Assembly (NCBI GenBank): GCA_965249765.1
Contig: CBDFMR010000005.1
Span: forward strand, 2,170,001-2,234,000
Direction: 5' to 3'
DNA: 64,000 nt
DNA from: CBDFMR01 sp965249765
Lineage (GTDB): Bacteria > Bacteroidota > Bacteroidia > Chitinophagales > Saprospiraceae
A program made the position numbers and the translations under genes. This document shows, piece by piece, positions 35,401-44,400 of this stretch. The notes beneath the pieces were generated by a model. The model searched no databases, had not been told where the DNA came from, and worked only from the letters and a program-made list of their open reading frames with translations. Numbering within the stretch: position 1 is the stretch's first letter; each line of letters opens with the position of its first letter.

Positions 35401-36531
35401 TTGGAGAAAGAACAAGTTAAGGGTAGCTGGAAGGAGGTTGCAAGATATTTCTTTAAGCTGGGAATTGTCGCTTTTGGAGGTCCAGCTGCTCATGTGGCGA
35501 TGATGCAGGATGACCTCGTGGAGAAAAAAAAGTGGCTCGACTCTCAGGAATTTCTCAACTACCTGGGTGCGACTAATCTCATTCCTGGACCCAATTCTAC
35601 AGAGATGACCATGCACTGCGGTCATCATCGTGCAGGATGGAGGGGGTTGATTGCTGGAGGTCTTGGCTTTGTTATTCCTGCTTTCAGTTTGACATTGTTG
35701 GTTGCCGTCCTATTTGAAGAGTATAGTGAAATTGCTTGGGTGGAGCCCATCGTGGCTGGGATTAAAGCAGCTGTATTGTCCTTCATTGTTGCCGCCATTC
35801 TTAAGCTGGGGCAGAAAGCAATTAAGACTCATTATCATTGGCTTTTAGGTATGTTGGTTGTTACTGCTAGCTTTTTAGGTATCAATGAAATTCTTTGCAT
35901 TCTTGGTGCCGGCATAGTCACTGTTTTGATATCATGGGCAAAGACTGGGAATCAATTGAATAGCGTTGCTATTTTTCCGTTGTTTGGTTTGTTTTCTCTT
36001 TCCTTTTCTCAACTAAAGATGTTTCTCATTTTTATGAAGGTGGGAGCAGTCTTATTTGGTTCTGGTTACGTCTTATTTGCTTATCTCGATGGTGAGTTGA
36101 TTGATTCCTTGGGATGGCTGACTCATGACGATCTGGTAGAAGCAATTGCAATAGGGCAGATTACTCCAGGGCCCGTTCTTTCAGCTGCTACATTTATTGG
36201 TTACAAACTCGGCGGAGTATGGGGAGCGGTATATGCCACATTGGGCATTTTCCTTCCTTCTTTTGTTTACGTATGGTTGCTCAATAAGTTTGTAAATAAA
36301 ATGCAATCGTCAACCTTATTCAGGGCATTTCTTGATGCGGTTAATGTAGCTGCCGTTGCAGTGATGCTCACGGTTACTGTAAGTATGGCCAGAAGCATTG
36401 TCGTTGATTGGAAGACGCTGTTGATTACGGGTCTTAGCTTTGCAGTTTATTTCTATTTGATTAAAAGCATCAATGTAATATGGATTATTGTGGGGGGAGG
36501 AGTGTTAGGCTATTTACTGAGCCTTATATAA
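35401..36531 (+). CDS. chrA: Chromate transporter ChrA
   Basis: 376 residues with the duplicated CHR domain: LGIVAFGGPAAHVAMMQDDLVEKKKW and NLIPGPNSTEMTMHCG in the first half, VGAVLFGSGYVLFAYLDGELID and AIGQITPGPVLSAATFIGY in the second. About ten to twelve membrane helices. ChrA exports chromate, which enters cells by mistake through sulfate uptake. The start is TTG 35401, 14 bp after the Na/Pi gene, so it may be on the same transcript. The last 18 nt overlap the convergent arsC. Confidence 0.9.
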   Translation: MEKEQVKGSWKEVARYFFKLGIVAFGGPAAHVAMMQDDLVEKKKWLDSQEFLNYLGATNLIPGPNSTEMTMHCGHHRAGWRGLIAGGLGFVIPAFSLTLLVAVLFEEYSEIAWVEPIVAGIKAAVLSFIVAAILKLGQKAIKTHYHWLLGMLVVTASFLGINEILCILGAGIVTVLISWAKTGNQLNSVAIFPLFGLFSLSFSQLKMFLIFMKVGAVLFGSGYVLFAYLDGELIDSLGWLTHDDLVEAIAIGQITPGPVLSAATFIGYKLGGVWGAVYATLGIFLPSFVYVWLLNKFVNKMQSSTLFRAFLDAVNVAAVAVMLTVTVSMARSIVVDWKTLLITGLSFAVYFYLIKSINVIWIIVGGGVLGYLLSLI

Positions 36532-36954
36532 ATCAAATAACTCTTCTACAAACTCCTTGACATAGATGTCTATCATATCACGAGTTTTCCTGAAAGACTC
36601 AGCAATAACTTCATCGCTGTCTTTGGCTTTGGATGGGTCGGGGAAATTCTTGTGCCTTCGATTTACAGCATTATAAATAATCGGGCAACGCTCATGTGCA
36701 TGATCACAAACGGTAATAACGTAATCAAAAATGATGTCTTTGTACTCATCTATATGATTTGAGGTATGGGTAGAAATATCGATGTCTATCTCTTGCATGA
36801 ATTTTATGGCGTTCTCATTTACACCATGTACCTCTACGCCTGCACTATAAATATTTGCTGCATCAGATAAGTATGACTCCAATAGTCCATGAGCCATTTG
36901 ACTCCTACATGAGTTCCCAGTACATAGTACTAGTATGTGTGGCTTATCATTCAT
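36514..36954 (-). CDS. arsC: Thioredoxin-coupled arsenate reductase ArsC (low-Mr phosphatase fold)
   Basis: 146 residues. VLCTGNSCRSQMAHGLLESY carries the P-loop with the nucleophilic Cys, and DYVITVCDHAHERCPI holds the second and third redox Cys residues of the pI258-type triad. It reduces arsenate to arsenite using thioredoxin. It lies next to phosphate and chromate transport genes; arsenate enters through phosphate carriers, so the position makes sense. No arsR or arsenite pump is in the window. Confidence 0.88.
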   Translation of the reverse strand: MNDKPHILVLCTGNSCRSQMAHGLLESYLSDAANIYSAGVEVHGVNENAIKFMQEIDIDISTHTSNHIDEYKDIIFDYVITVCDHAHERCPIIYNAVNRRHKNFPDPSKAKDSDEVIAESFRKTRDMIDIYVKEFVEELFDLYKAQ

Positions 36955-37281
36955 AGTTTGTTACCGTAATGTAATTAGGCATATTCTGATGTAGATTAAA
37001 TTTAAGATTATCAGTCATTTATTCCTTATTACTACACCCCCAAACACTGAATTTAGTCTTTGACGCCTAAACACAGGTTAATACCAACGCACATTGTCAC
37101 AATTTTTGGATCAAAAATTTCGCCAATGTCGGCAATACTTGGAAATCTAACCACGATCTAAAGATTGTGGCAATAATATTCCGCTCCGATTGGGCTTAGC
37201 TCTTACTTCTAAATATGCCTTATTACTGTGTTATCCTTACGTTCAGTTTTATACAACGATTCAATTGAAGCGACAATTCCA
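36955..37281. other. Intergenic region with two inverted repeats
   Basis: 327 bp between arsC and the convergent-side CBS gene end. It contains AATTTTTG-GAT-CAAAAATT (37101-37119, perfect arms) and CCACGATCT-AA-AGATTGTGG (37151-37170, one wobble). The rest shows no frame or RNA I can support. The repeats may be a terminator or an operator; neither is followed by a T-run. Confidence 0.4.
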
Positions 37282-38640
37282 CTAAAGTGTCTGGAGGATA
37301 TCATACTTGGTAAGTATGTAATCCTTGCCAGATAAATCCTGAACTATGACAGCAGGGGTTTCTTTTGTGATATATCTGTTCAGTTCCTTGACAGGGGTGT
37401 CCCTTTCTACTGTTGTAAATGGTTTCCCCATAATCGTGTCAACGCTAATGTCCTTATCAGAAGAATTATTAAGAAGGTGATTGAGTAAAACATTCTCGGT
37501 AATGCTACCGGTCACTTGATCACCCTCCATAACAGGAATTTGAGATATGTCATGTGTTTTCATCAGTTGAAGGACATTACTTAAGGAGGAAGATTTATTG
37601 ACAGTAATATATGTATAAGTGCTGTCACGCTTCGACCTCAGGAGATCCTCGACATATAAGTCTTCTTCAAGAAATCCTCGCTCCCGCATCCAGTCATCAT
37701 TGAATAATTTTCCTATATACCTACTTCCGTGATCATGGAATATGATGACAACTACGTCCTCTTTTTTGAACTGATCCTTCATTTGAAGGACTCCCGCCAT
37801 TGCTGACCCAGCGCTATAACCCAGTAACAGGCCTTCTTCTCTTGCCAGTCTTCTTGCAGCAACAGCGCCGTCCTTGTCACTTACTTTTTCAAAGTGATCT
37901 ATAAGATCAAAGTTTACATTTTTTGGAAGGATGTCTTCGCCGATTCCTTCTGTGATGTAAGGATAAATTTCCTTTTCATCAAAGACTCCAGTCTCATGAT
38001 ACTTCTTGAAAACAGATCCATAGGTATCTATACCCCATATCTTGATATTTGGATTTTTCTCCTTTAGAAAACGTGCGGTTCCTGAGACCGTGCCTCCTGT
38101 GCCGACACCTACTACAAGGTGAGTAATCTTTCCTTCCGTTTGTTCCCATATTTCCGGACCAGTTGACTCATAGTGGGCTTCGGTATTGGAAGGGTTGTCA
38201 TATTGATTACACCAAAAAGAATTGGGGATCTTCTTATTTAGACTTTCAGCAACGGAGTAGTATGATCTTGGATCAGTAGGCCTCACATTTGTAGGGCAGA
38301 CAATGACTTCAGCTCCAAGAGCCTTGAGAAGATCTATCTTTTCTTTTGATTGCTTGTCGCTTGTAGTAAATATACACTTGTAGCCTTTGACAGCAGCAAT
38401 GATAGCGATACCCATTCCTGTATTCCCTGATGTACATTCGATGATGGTTCCACCGGGTTGGAGCTGGCCTCCCTTCTCAGCATCTTCCACCATTTTCAAT
38501 GCCATGCGGTCCTTTATCGAGTGACCAGGATTGAAGGTCTCCACTTTTGCCAAAACCAAGGCCCCTATGCCTGAGACGATCTTATTGAGTTTTACCATGG
38601 GGGTATTGCCAATGGTCTCTAATACGCTGTTTTTATACAT
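37282..38640 (-). CDS. cbs: Cystathionine beta-synthase with C-terminal CBS domain pair
   Basis: 452 residues. The PLP domain contains IGNTPMVKLNKI, NPGHSIKDRMALKM (Schiff-base Lys), ECTSGNTGMGIA, VGTGGTVSGTARFLKE and LLGYSAGSAMAG. Two CBS motifs follow from ~335 to 452, where regulators such as SAM bind in eukaryotic homologues. It condenses serine and homocysteine to cystathionine. The trans-sulfuration enzyme at 21460 would complete the route to cysteine. A TACCTTTG -7 element (minus strand, 38663-38670) lies 22 nt upstream of the start. Confidence 0.9.
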   Translation of the reverse strand: MYKNSVLETIGNTPMVKLNKIVSGIGALVLAKVETFNPGHSIKDRMALKMVEDAEKGGQLQPGGTIIECTSGNTGMGIAIIAAVKGYKCIFTTSDKQSKEKIDLLKALGAEVIVCPTNVRPTDPRSYYSVAESLNKKIPNSFWCNQYDNPSNTEAHYESTGPEIWEQTEGKITHLVVGVGTGGTVSGTARFLKEKNPNIKIWGIDTYGSVFKKYHETGVFDEKEIYPYITEGIGEDILPKNVNFDLIDHFEKVSDKDGAVAARRLAREEGLLLGYSAGSAMAGVLQMKDQFKKEDVVVIIFHDHGSRYIGKLFNDDWMRERGFLEEDLYVEDLLRSKRDSTYTYITVNKSSSLSNVLQLMKTHDISQIPVMEGDQVTGSITENVLLNHLLNNSSDKDISVDTIMGKPFTTVERDTPVKELNRYITKETPAVIVQDLSGKDYILTKYDILQTL

Positions 38641-38662
38641 TCAGTAACTTGAAATTGAGACG

Positions 38663-38670
38663 CAAAGGTA
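38663..38670 (-). promoter_or_regulatory. -7 promoter element for the cystathionine beta-synthase gene
   Basis: TACCTTTG on the minus strand, 22 nt upstream of ATG 38640; fits TAnnTTTG. No TTG at the -33 distance. Confidence 0.5.
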
Positions 38671-38682
38671 AGCTTAGAATTC

Positions 38683-39609
38683 CTATTCGTAGTATTTCAA
38701 TTCTACCAAAAATCTAGAATCTAAGGCACCCAAGGCAGAAGCAACTCTCGAGGAAATAATAACGCTTACATCACTCGGATATAATCCTTCAGGAATATTA
38801 CCTACGACACGGGCGTAAGCCTTTCTTTTAACAAGTGGATTATAAATTTCAATGATAGAATTAACTCTTGCATCCCTATGTAAGGCATAGAGATTTTGAT
38901 CGTTGATCTTGCCTTTTTGCCATACCGCAACTCCTCTTCTGGTAGATCTCTTAACGGTAGATGGCTTAACCCGTTTGACTATTTCTATTATTGGCTTGGT
39001 CTCTGTCCGCTTTGATATAACAGAGTCAAAGACTTCATGCTCAATCACTGGGATCGTATTCCCTTGTCTCGGTATTACTATGTGGGCGGTGGTTGTTATT
39101 ATGTTGTCAAGGTCTACAATGGGCGTAACGGATTTTTCTTCTTTTCCGGCAAAGCCAATGAAAATGGACTGATCTACTGATAAGCTGACATCGTTTAATT
39201 TATTTAGGCCTCTTACGTCAGCCACATCACAATTAAAATATCTCTTACATATGCTAAAAAGAGTTTCGCCTTTCTTGACTTTATAAAGAACAGGAACTTG
39301 TCCATTTCTCTGTCTGTTTGCTAAATTGCCTTTGAACGGTATCATGATGATTTGACCTGATTTCAGGCTCTCACCTCTGTTGTAAGAATGGAGAGTCTCT
39401 ATGTCTTCGTTGAATACCTTTGAAAGCCGGTAATAGGTGTCGCCTGCTTTGACGTAGTACTTATACATAGCACCTGATTCCGCATCCATGACAACTTCTA
39501 CGTAGGTAGATTTGTCATCGAACTGTATATTTGTCATCTGGGAGTATGCTGTGTTGCTAAATATTGGCATACATAGACAAAATCCTATTATTTTTCGTAA
39601 ACTACTCAT
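38683..39609 (-). CDS. Exported LysM protein with RlpA-like C-terminal domain
   Basis: 308 residues from ATG 39609 (MSSLRKIIGFCLCMPIF, signal peptide to TAYSQ). The longer frame to 39678 would overlap kdsB and is rejected. Two LysM modules: YYVKAGDTYYRLSKVFNEDIE and YKVKKGETLFSICKRYFNCD. The C terminus (GVAVWQKGKINDQNLYALHR to ALGALDSRFLVELKY) matches the RlpA double-psi beta-barrel type, e.g. YARVVGNIPEGLYPSDVSVI. It probably binds peptidoglycan in the envelope; the RlpA-like part lacks the clear catalytic Asp of lytic RlpA, so enzyme activity is uncertain. A TATCTTTG -7 element is at 39619-39626. Confidence 0.82.
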   Translation of the reverse strand: MSSLRKIIGFCLCMPIFSNTAYSQMTNIQFDDKSTYVEVVMDAESGAMYKYYVKAGDTYYRLSKVFNEDIETLHSYNRGESLKSGQIIMIPFKGNLANRQRNGQVPVLYKVKKGETLFSICKRYFNCDVADVRGLNKLNDVSLSVDQSIFIGFAGKEEKSVTPIVDLDNIITTTAHIVIPRQGNTIPVIEHEVFDSVISKRTETKPIIEIVKRVKPSTVKRSTRRGVAVWQKGKINDQNLYALHRDARVNSIIEIYNPLVKRKAYARVVGNIPEGLYPSDVSVIISSRVASALGALDSRFLVELKYYE

Positions 39610-39618
39610 AACGTTGCG

Positions 39619-39626
39619 CAAAGATA
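39619..39626 (-). promoter_or_regulatory. -7 promoter element for the LysM gene
   Basis: TATCTTTG on the minus strand, only 9 nt before ATG 39609, so the leader would be a few nt at most. Confidence 0.45.
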
Positions 39627-39655
39627 TTAAATAAATATGTAATATGTAGTACCAC

Positions 39656-40390
39656 GTGACTTTAATTGTAGCCATCATACCAGCTAGATTCGACTCCTCA
39701 AGATTTCCAGGAAAGCCTTTGACATTGATTAATGGGAAGGCGATGATCTCTCATGTATATGAAGGTGTACATGATTCTGACTTATGTGATAAAGTGCTGG
39801 TTGCAACAGATGATAAGCGTATTGCTGCATATTGTGATGAGCAGTCACTAAACTATAAGATAACCTCAGTAGACCATTTGAGTGGGACCGACAGGATTTC
39901 TGAGGTAGCATCTGATTATCATGACGATGAAATTATAATCAATATACAAGGAGATGAGCCCTTGATTAACGCAAAGATATTGAGTGATCTCATTTCTCTT
40001 TTTGATGATGAGAAATGTGAGATAGCTTCATTGATGTCTGTTTCTGAAAATGAGGAGGAATGGATGAGTGATTCTGTTGTTAAAGTGGTGGTTGATGAAG
40101 ACCAGTATGCTGTTTCATTTTTTAGATCTTCGGACGAGACCTACGATCAAGGATTCTATAAACACATTGGCCTATATGGATTTAGAGCAAGGACCTTGGC
40201 CAGGGTGGTTGGTTTGCATAGATCAGAGCGAGAAGTGGCCCTGAGATTGGAGCAATGGAGATGGATGGACAACGGTTATAGGATAAAGATGGGCATTACA
40301 AACCAGCTTTCTCATGGAGTTGACGTACCCGAAGACATCGAAGTCATTGAAAGGTTGCTAGAGGAAAGAATCATCAAAGAGCAAAGGTAG
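39656..40390 (+). CDS. kdsB: CMP-KDO synthetase (3-deoxy-manno-octulosonate cytidylyltransferase)
   Basis: 244 residues from GTG 39656 (TLIVAIIPARFDSSRFPGKPL). Cytidylyltransferase motifs: IPARFDSSRFPGKP, LVATDDKRIA, LSGTDRISEVA, IINIQGDEPLI, YKHIGLYGFRA and LEQWRWMDNGYRI. It activates KDO for lipid A core synthesis, showing a Gram-negative envelope with KDO. The 3-prime end overlaps the convergent cdd by 33 nt. Confidence 0.92.
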   Translation: MTLIVAIIPARFDSSRFPGKPLTLINGKAMISHVYEGVHDSDLCDKVLVATDDKRIAAYCDEQSLNYKITSVDHLSGTDRISEVASDYHDDEIIINIQGDEPLINAKILSDLISLFDDEKCEIASLMSVSENEEEWMSDSVVKVVVDEDQYAVSFFRSSDETYDQGFYKHIGLYGFRARTLARVVGLHRSEREVALRLEQWRWMDNGYRIKMGITNQLSHGVDVPEDIEVIERLLEERIIKEQR

Positions 40391-40852
40391 TAGATCCGCA
40401 CCACTCTCTATCTCGTAAATCTCGGAGGTGTCTACCGTACCCAGAAATATCCTTATACTTTTTCCTTGCCTTTTTTCAAATTCAGAAATGACCTGCCTGC
40501 ATGCACCGCAAGGAGATACTGGTGAGGGTAGAGGTTTGTTTTTATTTTGCACGACTATGACCAATGACTCAATGGGTGTATCAGGATCATTTGCCCCAAC
40601 ATTATAAAGTGCTACACGTTCTCCACACATCGAAAGAGGATAACTGGCATTTTCCTGATTTGCCCCTTTAAAGATCTGACCGTCAATCAACCTTACAGCA
40701 GCACCTACATGAAATTGTGAGTAAGGGGCATAGGCCTTTGACAACTGGCTTTTTGCAATTTGATATAGATCAACTATTTCAGGTGACAATGATTCCTGAT
40801 CTCTATGAATGATATAGGACATTCTATGGTCCTGGCGTCTTTGTGAGTCCAT
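40358..40852 (-). CDS. cdd: Cytidine deaminase
   Basis: 164 residues. Zinc motifs MCGERVALYNVGA and SPCGACRQVISEF, with GANQENASYPLS and FHVGAAVRLIDG upstream, are diagnostic. It deaminates cytidine and deoxycytidine in pyrimidine salvage; the nucleoside phosphorylase at 51671 could act on the uridine produced. Family members often have C-A-E-R at the first site; here it is C-G-E-R. It overlaps kdsB tail-to-tail by 33 nt. Confidence 0.92.
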   Translation of the reverse strand: MDSQRRQDHRMSYIIHRDQESLSPEIVDLYQIAKSQLSKAYAPYSQFHVGAAVRLIDGQIFKGANQENASYPLSMCGERVALYNVGANDPDTPIESLVIVVQNKNKPLPSPVSPCGACRQVISEFEKRQGKSIRIFLGTVDTSEIYEIESGADLLPLLFDDSFL

Positions 40853-40950
40853 CTATCTTATGTATCAATAATTTAGCCAATAATTGTTCTATTACGATTA
40901 ATGATGGTAGCGTATTATCTTGCTCGCCGATATTAACATAGTCAATTTAC

Positions 40951-42243
40951 TTGATTAATAAATTAAGCAACATAAGCGCAATTCAGCTTTATCAATTGAT
41001 GAAGTTCGTCACGAGTATCATCATTGGCTTGTTGCTCGTGAAGAGCGGTATGTCCTTAGGTGACATTGGTTGGTTTGAAGCATTTATCTTCATGGGAAAT
41101 ATTTTTTCATTTTTCTGGTCCATAGGTATAAAGAATGCATTGTTGTCCTTTGTTTCTGACATAGATTCAAGCAGGATTGAATTGGTTGTCTTTAATGCGT
41201 TTTTTCTTCTTGTGATGTTGGGACTTTTAGTAGGAATACTGGGGTGGACGTTTGGAGACAATCTTCTGTCATTGGCAGGATTTGAGAATTTCCAATACCT
41301 TTCATTGGCACTCATTTATATGGTTTTTGTTGCTCCTTCCATTCTAAATGAGATCCTCCTTATGCTTAATGACAGACAGCAAGAGATCGTCAGGTATGGG
41401 GTCTTCATCCACATACTACTGATATTGGCAGTGATTGGGATTCTAAGCCTCGGTGGTGATATTTATCATGTAATGCTCGCATACATAGTATGGGCTATCG
41501 TGAAATTCATCTTCAGTTTGATCATTGTGCGGGAATTTGGTACCTGGAGAATAGATCGTACTTTGATTGCCGGGTTTGTAATTTTTGCGCTTCCGTTGAT
41601 AATTACAGTTGTATTGGGAAATGGGATGGAGTATGTGGATGGAATGATTGTGGGACGCTTACTTGAAAATGAAGACTTTGCCATATTTAGATACGGAGCT
41701 CGTGAATTCCCTCTCATCACGATAATGGAATTGGGTATCGTGTCGGCCATGATACCTGTAGTCTTGACCACTATGTCAAACTCGATGATAGAGATAAAAA
41801 GCCACGTTACACGTATGATGAAATGGATGTATCCAATGGCAGGAATCCTCATTTTATTGAGTCCCATTCTTTACCCAATGGTCTATTCTGATGACTTTAG
41901 ACTGTCTGCGGATATTTTTAATATCTATCTGCTAATTCTCTGTACAAGAGTTGTCCTTCCACAAATCTTTGTTTTAGCACATAAGTATAATTATACAATG
42001 CTCATCATATCATCGATCGAATTGATCATTAATGTCAGCCTTAGTCTTTGGTGGATTGATATATGGGGTCTGATGGGTATTGCTTATGCGACCGTTGTAG
42101 CTTATGCTATTCAGAAGATTATTCTGGTGAGCTTTGTTAGATACAAATTCCACATAGAACTAAGCAAGTACCTAGATGTTAAGAAATATGTGGTTTATAG
42201 CTTGGCTTTAGTGATTGTCTACTTAATTTCATTGACATACTGA
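40951..42243 (+). CDS. Polysaccharide flippase (Wzx/MATE-like, oligosaccharide export family)
   Basis: 430 residues with about twelve to fourteen hydrophobic helices and the Wzx-like N terminus LYQLMKFVTSIIIGLLLVKSG followed by W-FEAFIF. The start is TTG 40951 because no ATG precedes the first helix. It would move lipid-linked sugars across the inner membrane. It overlaps the sulfotransferase start by 1 nt (TGATG), suggesting that the exported glycan is sulfated or that the two genes are co-transcribed for a related pathway. No glycosyltransferases are adjacent. Confidence 0.82.
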   Translation: MINKLSNISAIQLYQLMKFVTSIIIGLLLVKSGMSLGDIGWFEAFIFMGNIFSFFWSIGIKNALLSFVSDIDSSRIELVVFNAFFLLVMLGLLVGILGWTFGDNLLSLAGFENFQYLSLALIYMVFVAPSILNEILLMLNDRQQEIVRYGVFIHILLILAVIGILSLGGDIYHVMLAYIVWAIVKFIFSLIIVREFGTWRIDRTLIAGFVIFALPLIITVVLGNGMEYVDGMIVGRLLENEDFAIFRYGAREFPLITIMELGIVSAMIPVVLTTMSNSMIEIKSHVTRMMKWMYPMAGILILLSPILYPMVYSDDFRLSADIFNIYLLILCTRVVLPQIFVLAHKYNYTMLIISSIELIINVSLSLWWIDIWGLMGIAYATVVAYAIQKIILVSFVRYKFHIELSKYLDVKKYVVYSLALVIVYLISLTY

Positions 42244-43235
42244 TGAAGATGGGTCTCATAGGTGGAGCCCCTAGCACGGGTAGTTCGGTATTTAGGCGGT
42301 TGCTCAACAGGCACCCTGCTATTTTTTGCGGACCGGAAACGACCCTTTTCTCAAAATACCTTCTTTACCAGAATTGGGAAGTTCATAAATGGCATATACT
42401 TGATAAGCTTCCAAAGTTGGTCAACTATGACTTTCATTACTACGACAATATTCATCTTACTAAGCAAGAATCTGGAGTCACAGATGAAGAACTAGCTTCC
42501 TGGCTTGAGGAGTCCGCTACATTTGCATCCTTTATAGAGACTTACATCCAAAGACAGTTAAAGCCAAGTGATAAGACCGTGTGGTTTGAAAAAACTCCGG
42601 CCAATGCATGGATGTATGATTCATTTCAGTCCATATTTTCTGATTCTTACTTTATTCACATGGCAAGGAACCCATATGATTGCATCGCTTCTATAATGGC
42701 TAGAGGTGTGGAGGAGTACTATGCTGTATCCAGGTATCTGCTCAATGTTTCTATGGCACTGAGACACAAGGAATATAAAGGAAACATCATGGTTAAATAT
42801 GAAGACTTGGTTCAGGATCATCAGGGAGTGATGAATGGAGTATATCGTTTCTTAGGCCAGCAGGAGTTTGATGTGGAACAGATTACAGACGCAGTTTTTG
42901 ACGATGATACTCCTCAGATATTCTCATGGAAGTATAGCGAGATTTCTACTGTAGGAAAGGGCAGTGTAGGAAGGTTTGAAACTCTTCCGGTTGGCAAAAA
43001 GGATATGATTATCAAGACATGCAATGCCCTTAGGATCAGTGATGATTTTTGCGCTAAACACAACCTACAGGTAATAAGCATTGAAGAGATCTGTGATACT
43101 TGTGACTATCAATTCATAGACAATGCCTCAGGATCTATTCCTCCGGGCCTTGCGTGGTCTAGGAGGGTAGACAAGCTCAAGCGAAGTCTCACTTCTCATC
43201 CACTGAAGGATTGTTACCCCATCGATGTGTTATGA
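42243..43235 (+). CDS. Sulfotransferase family protein
   Basis: 330 residues. The PAPS-binding P-loop is MGLIGGAPSTGSSVFRRLLN (residues 3-22). A second site FIHMARNPYDCIASIMARGVEEY holds the typical R-N-P-x-D/E segment and downstream Ser, and YEDLVQDHQGVMNGVYRFLG matches the family YEDL motif. It transfers sulfate from PAPS to a sugar or lipid acceptor that is not identifiable. Start ATG 42243 is in the flippase stop; its own stop overlaps prmC by ATGA, so flippase-sulfotransferase-prmC is one transcript. Confidence 0.83.
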   Translation: MKMGLIGGAPSTGSSVFRRLLNRHPAIFCGPETTLFSKYLLYQNWEVHKWHILDKLPKLVNYDFHYYDNIHLTKQESGVTDEELASWLEESATFASFIETYIQRQLKPSDKTVWFEKTPANAWMYDSFQSIFSDSYFIHMARNPYDCIASIMARGVEEYYAVSRYLLNVSMALRHKEYKGNIMVKYEDLVQDHQGVMNGVYRFLGQQEFDVEQITDAVFDDDTPQIFSWKYSEISTVGKGSVGRFETLPVGKKDMIIKTCNALRISDDFCAKHNLQVISIEEICDTCDYQFIDNASGSIPPGLAWSRRVDKLKRSLTSHPLKDCYPIDVL

Positions 43236-44014
43236 ATTGGAGTAAGGTAAGAGATAGGTTGAGCGACCGTTTTTCTGAAAGAGAGAAGAGCGATATAATT
43301 CGAGCATTGAAGGAAGACGTTAGTGGTCTTGATGAGTCGACCGTCGAATCCTTAATAAGTAGATTGAACGACGGCGAACCCCTAGCATATGTGACAGGTG
43401 TGCAATATTTCTATGGACTCAGATTGAACATTGATGATAGTGTCCTCATCCCTCGACCAGAAACCGAAGAGCTTGCTGATTGGGTCATCAATGATATCTC
43501 TACGTCTGATTGCCAAATCCTCGATATAGGAACAGGAAGTGGAGCACTTGCGATTGCCGTAGCTTATAAGACCAAGTCTCATTTGCTCGCGGTTGATATA
43601 AGTCCATCAGCATTAAGCGTAGCCGCAAGGAATTCACAGAAATTGGGAGTAAGAATAGAAATAAGAGAGGTAGATTTTCTCAATCATAAATCTAGAAACA
43701 GGTTAGGCGTCTATGATGTGATCATGAGTAACCCTCCATACGTATCTGAAGGCGATGCGTTGAATCTTGGGGATGATGTGCTGATTCATGAGCCTCATGA
43801 AGCATTGTTCGCACCAGGTGATGATCCCTTGATTTTTTACAAAAGAATAGCAGAGTTTGGTCGAGATCATTTGAATGAGGGAGGTGCTATTTATGTCGAA
43901 CTCAATGAATATCTAGCTAGCGAAATTGATACGATTTTTTCAGGAGAGTATGAAGTTATCGTTAGGAAAGATTTACAGGGAAAACAACGAATGCTTAAAG
44001 CAACTAAACTGTAG
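43232..44014 (+). CDS. prmC: Release factor glutamine methyltransferase PrmC
   Basis: 260 residues from ATG 43232, overlapping the preceding stop (ATGA). SAM motif LDIGTGSGALAIAVA near 94-108, the NPPYVSEGD catalytic motif that binds the glutamine, the upstream LIPRPETEELADWVI and GEPLAYVTGVQYFYG are all diagnostic. It methylates the GGQ glutamine of RF1/RF2. Confidence 0.93.
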   Translation: MNWSKVRDRLSDRFSEREKSDIIRALKEDVSGLDESTVESLISRLNDGEPLAYVTGVQYFYGLRLNIDDSVLIPRPETEELADWVINDISTSDCQILDIGTGSGALAIAVAYKTKSHLLAVDISPSALSVAARNSQKLGVRIEIREVDFLNHKSRNRLGVYDVIMSNPPYVSEGDALNLGDDVLIHEPHEALFAPGDDPLIFYKRIAEFGRDHLNEGGAIYVELNEYLASEIDTIFSGEYEVIVRKDLQGKQRMLKATKL

Positions 44015-44034
44015 AATCTAATAAAGCGAGGCTG

Positions 44035-44400
44035 CTATCCGCCTGAGGGCTTTACATCTTTAAAACCTTCTTTCTTTAACATGTCGACGACTTTATCTCT
44101 TTGCTTTCCTTGAATGAGGATTACTCCATCTTTAGCGCCCCCACCTACGCCACAAGCTGACTTAAGGAATTTAGCCAGGTCTTTTATTTCGTCTCGACTT
44201 AATTTGAGACCATCAATGACGGTGACAGCTTTTCCACCACGACCCTTTTTATCAATCCTCACACGCACTCGTGCATCGACATTTCTCCATGTTGACTTCT
44301 TGACCTCTACTGGAATGGGAGCTTCTTCGACAGTATCTGGATTGCCCATCTTTTGAAAATCGTCCCAATTTAAATTAACGTGCTTATTTTTGTCACTCAT
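44035..44400 (-). CDS. SUI1/eIF1-like translation factor (YciH family)
   Basis: 121 residues from ATG 44400 (MSDKNKHVNLNWDDF), overlapping the serine-hydrolase stop by 4 nt. The SUI1 fold is seen in VRVRIDKKGRGGKAVTVIDGL, LKSACGVGGGAKDGVILIQG and DKVVDMLKKEGF. YciH-type proteins influence start-site selection in translation; the exact role in Bacteroidota is unknown. Confidence 0.88.
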   Translation of the reverse strand: MSDKNKHVNLNWDDFQKMGNPDTVEEAPIPVEVKKSTWRNVDARVRVRIDKKGRGGKAVTVIDGLKLSRDEIKDLAKFLKSACGVGGGAKDGVILIQGKQRDKVVDMLKKEGFKDVKPSGG

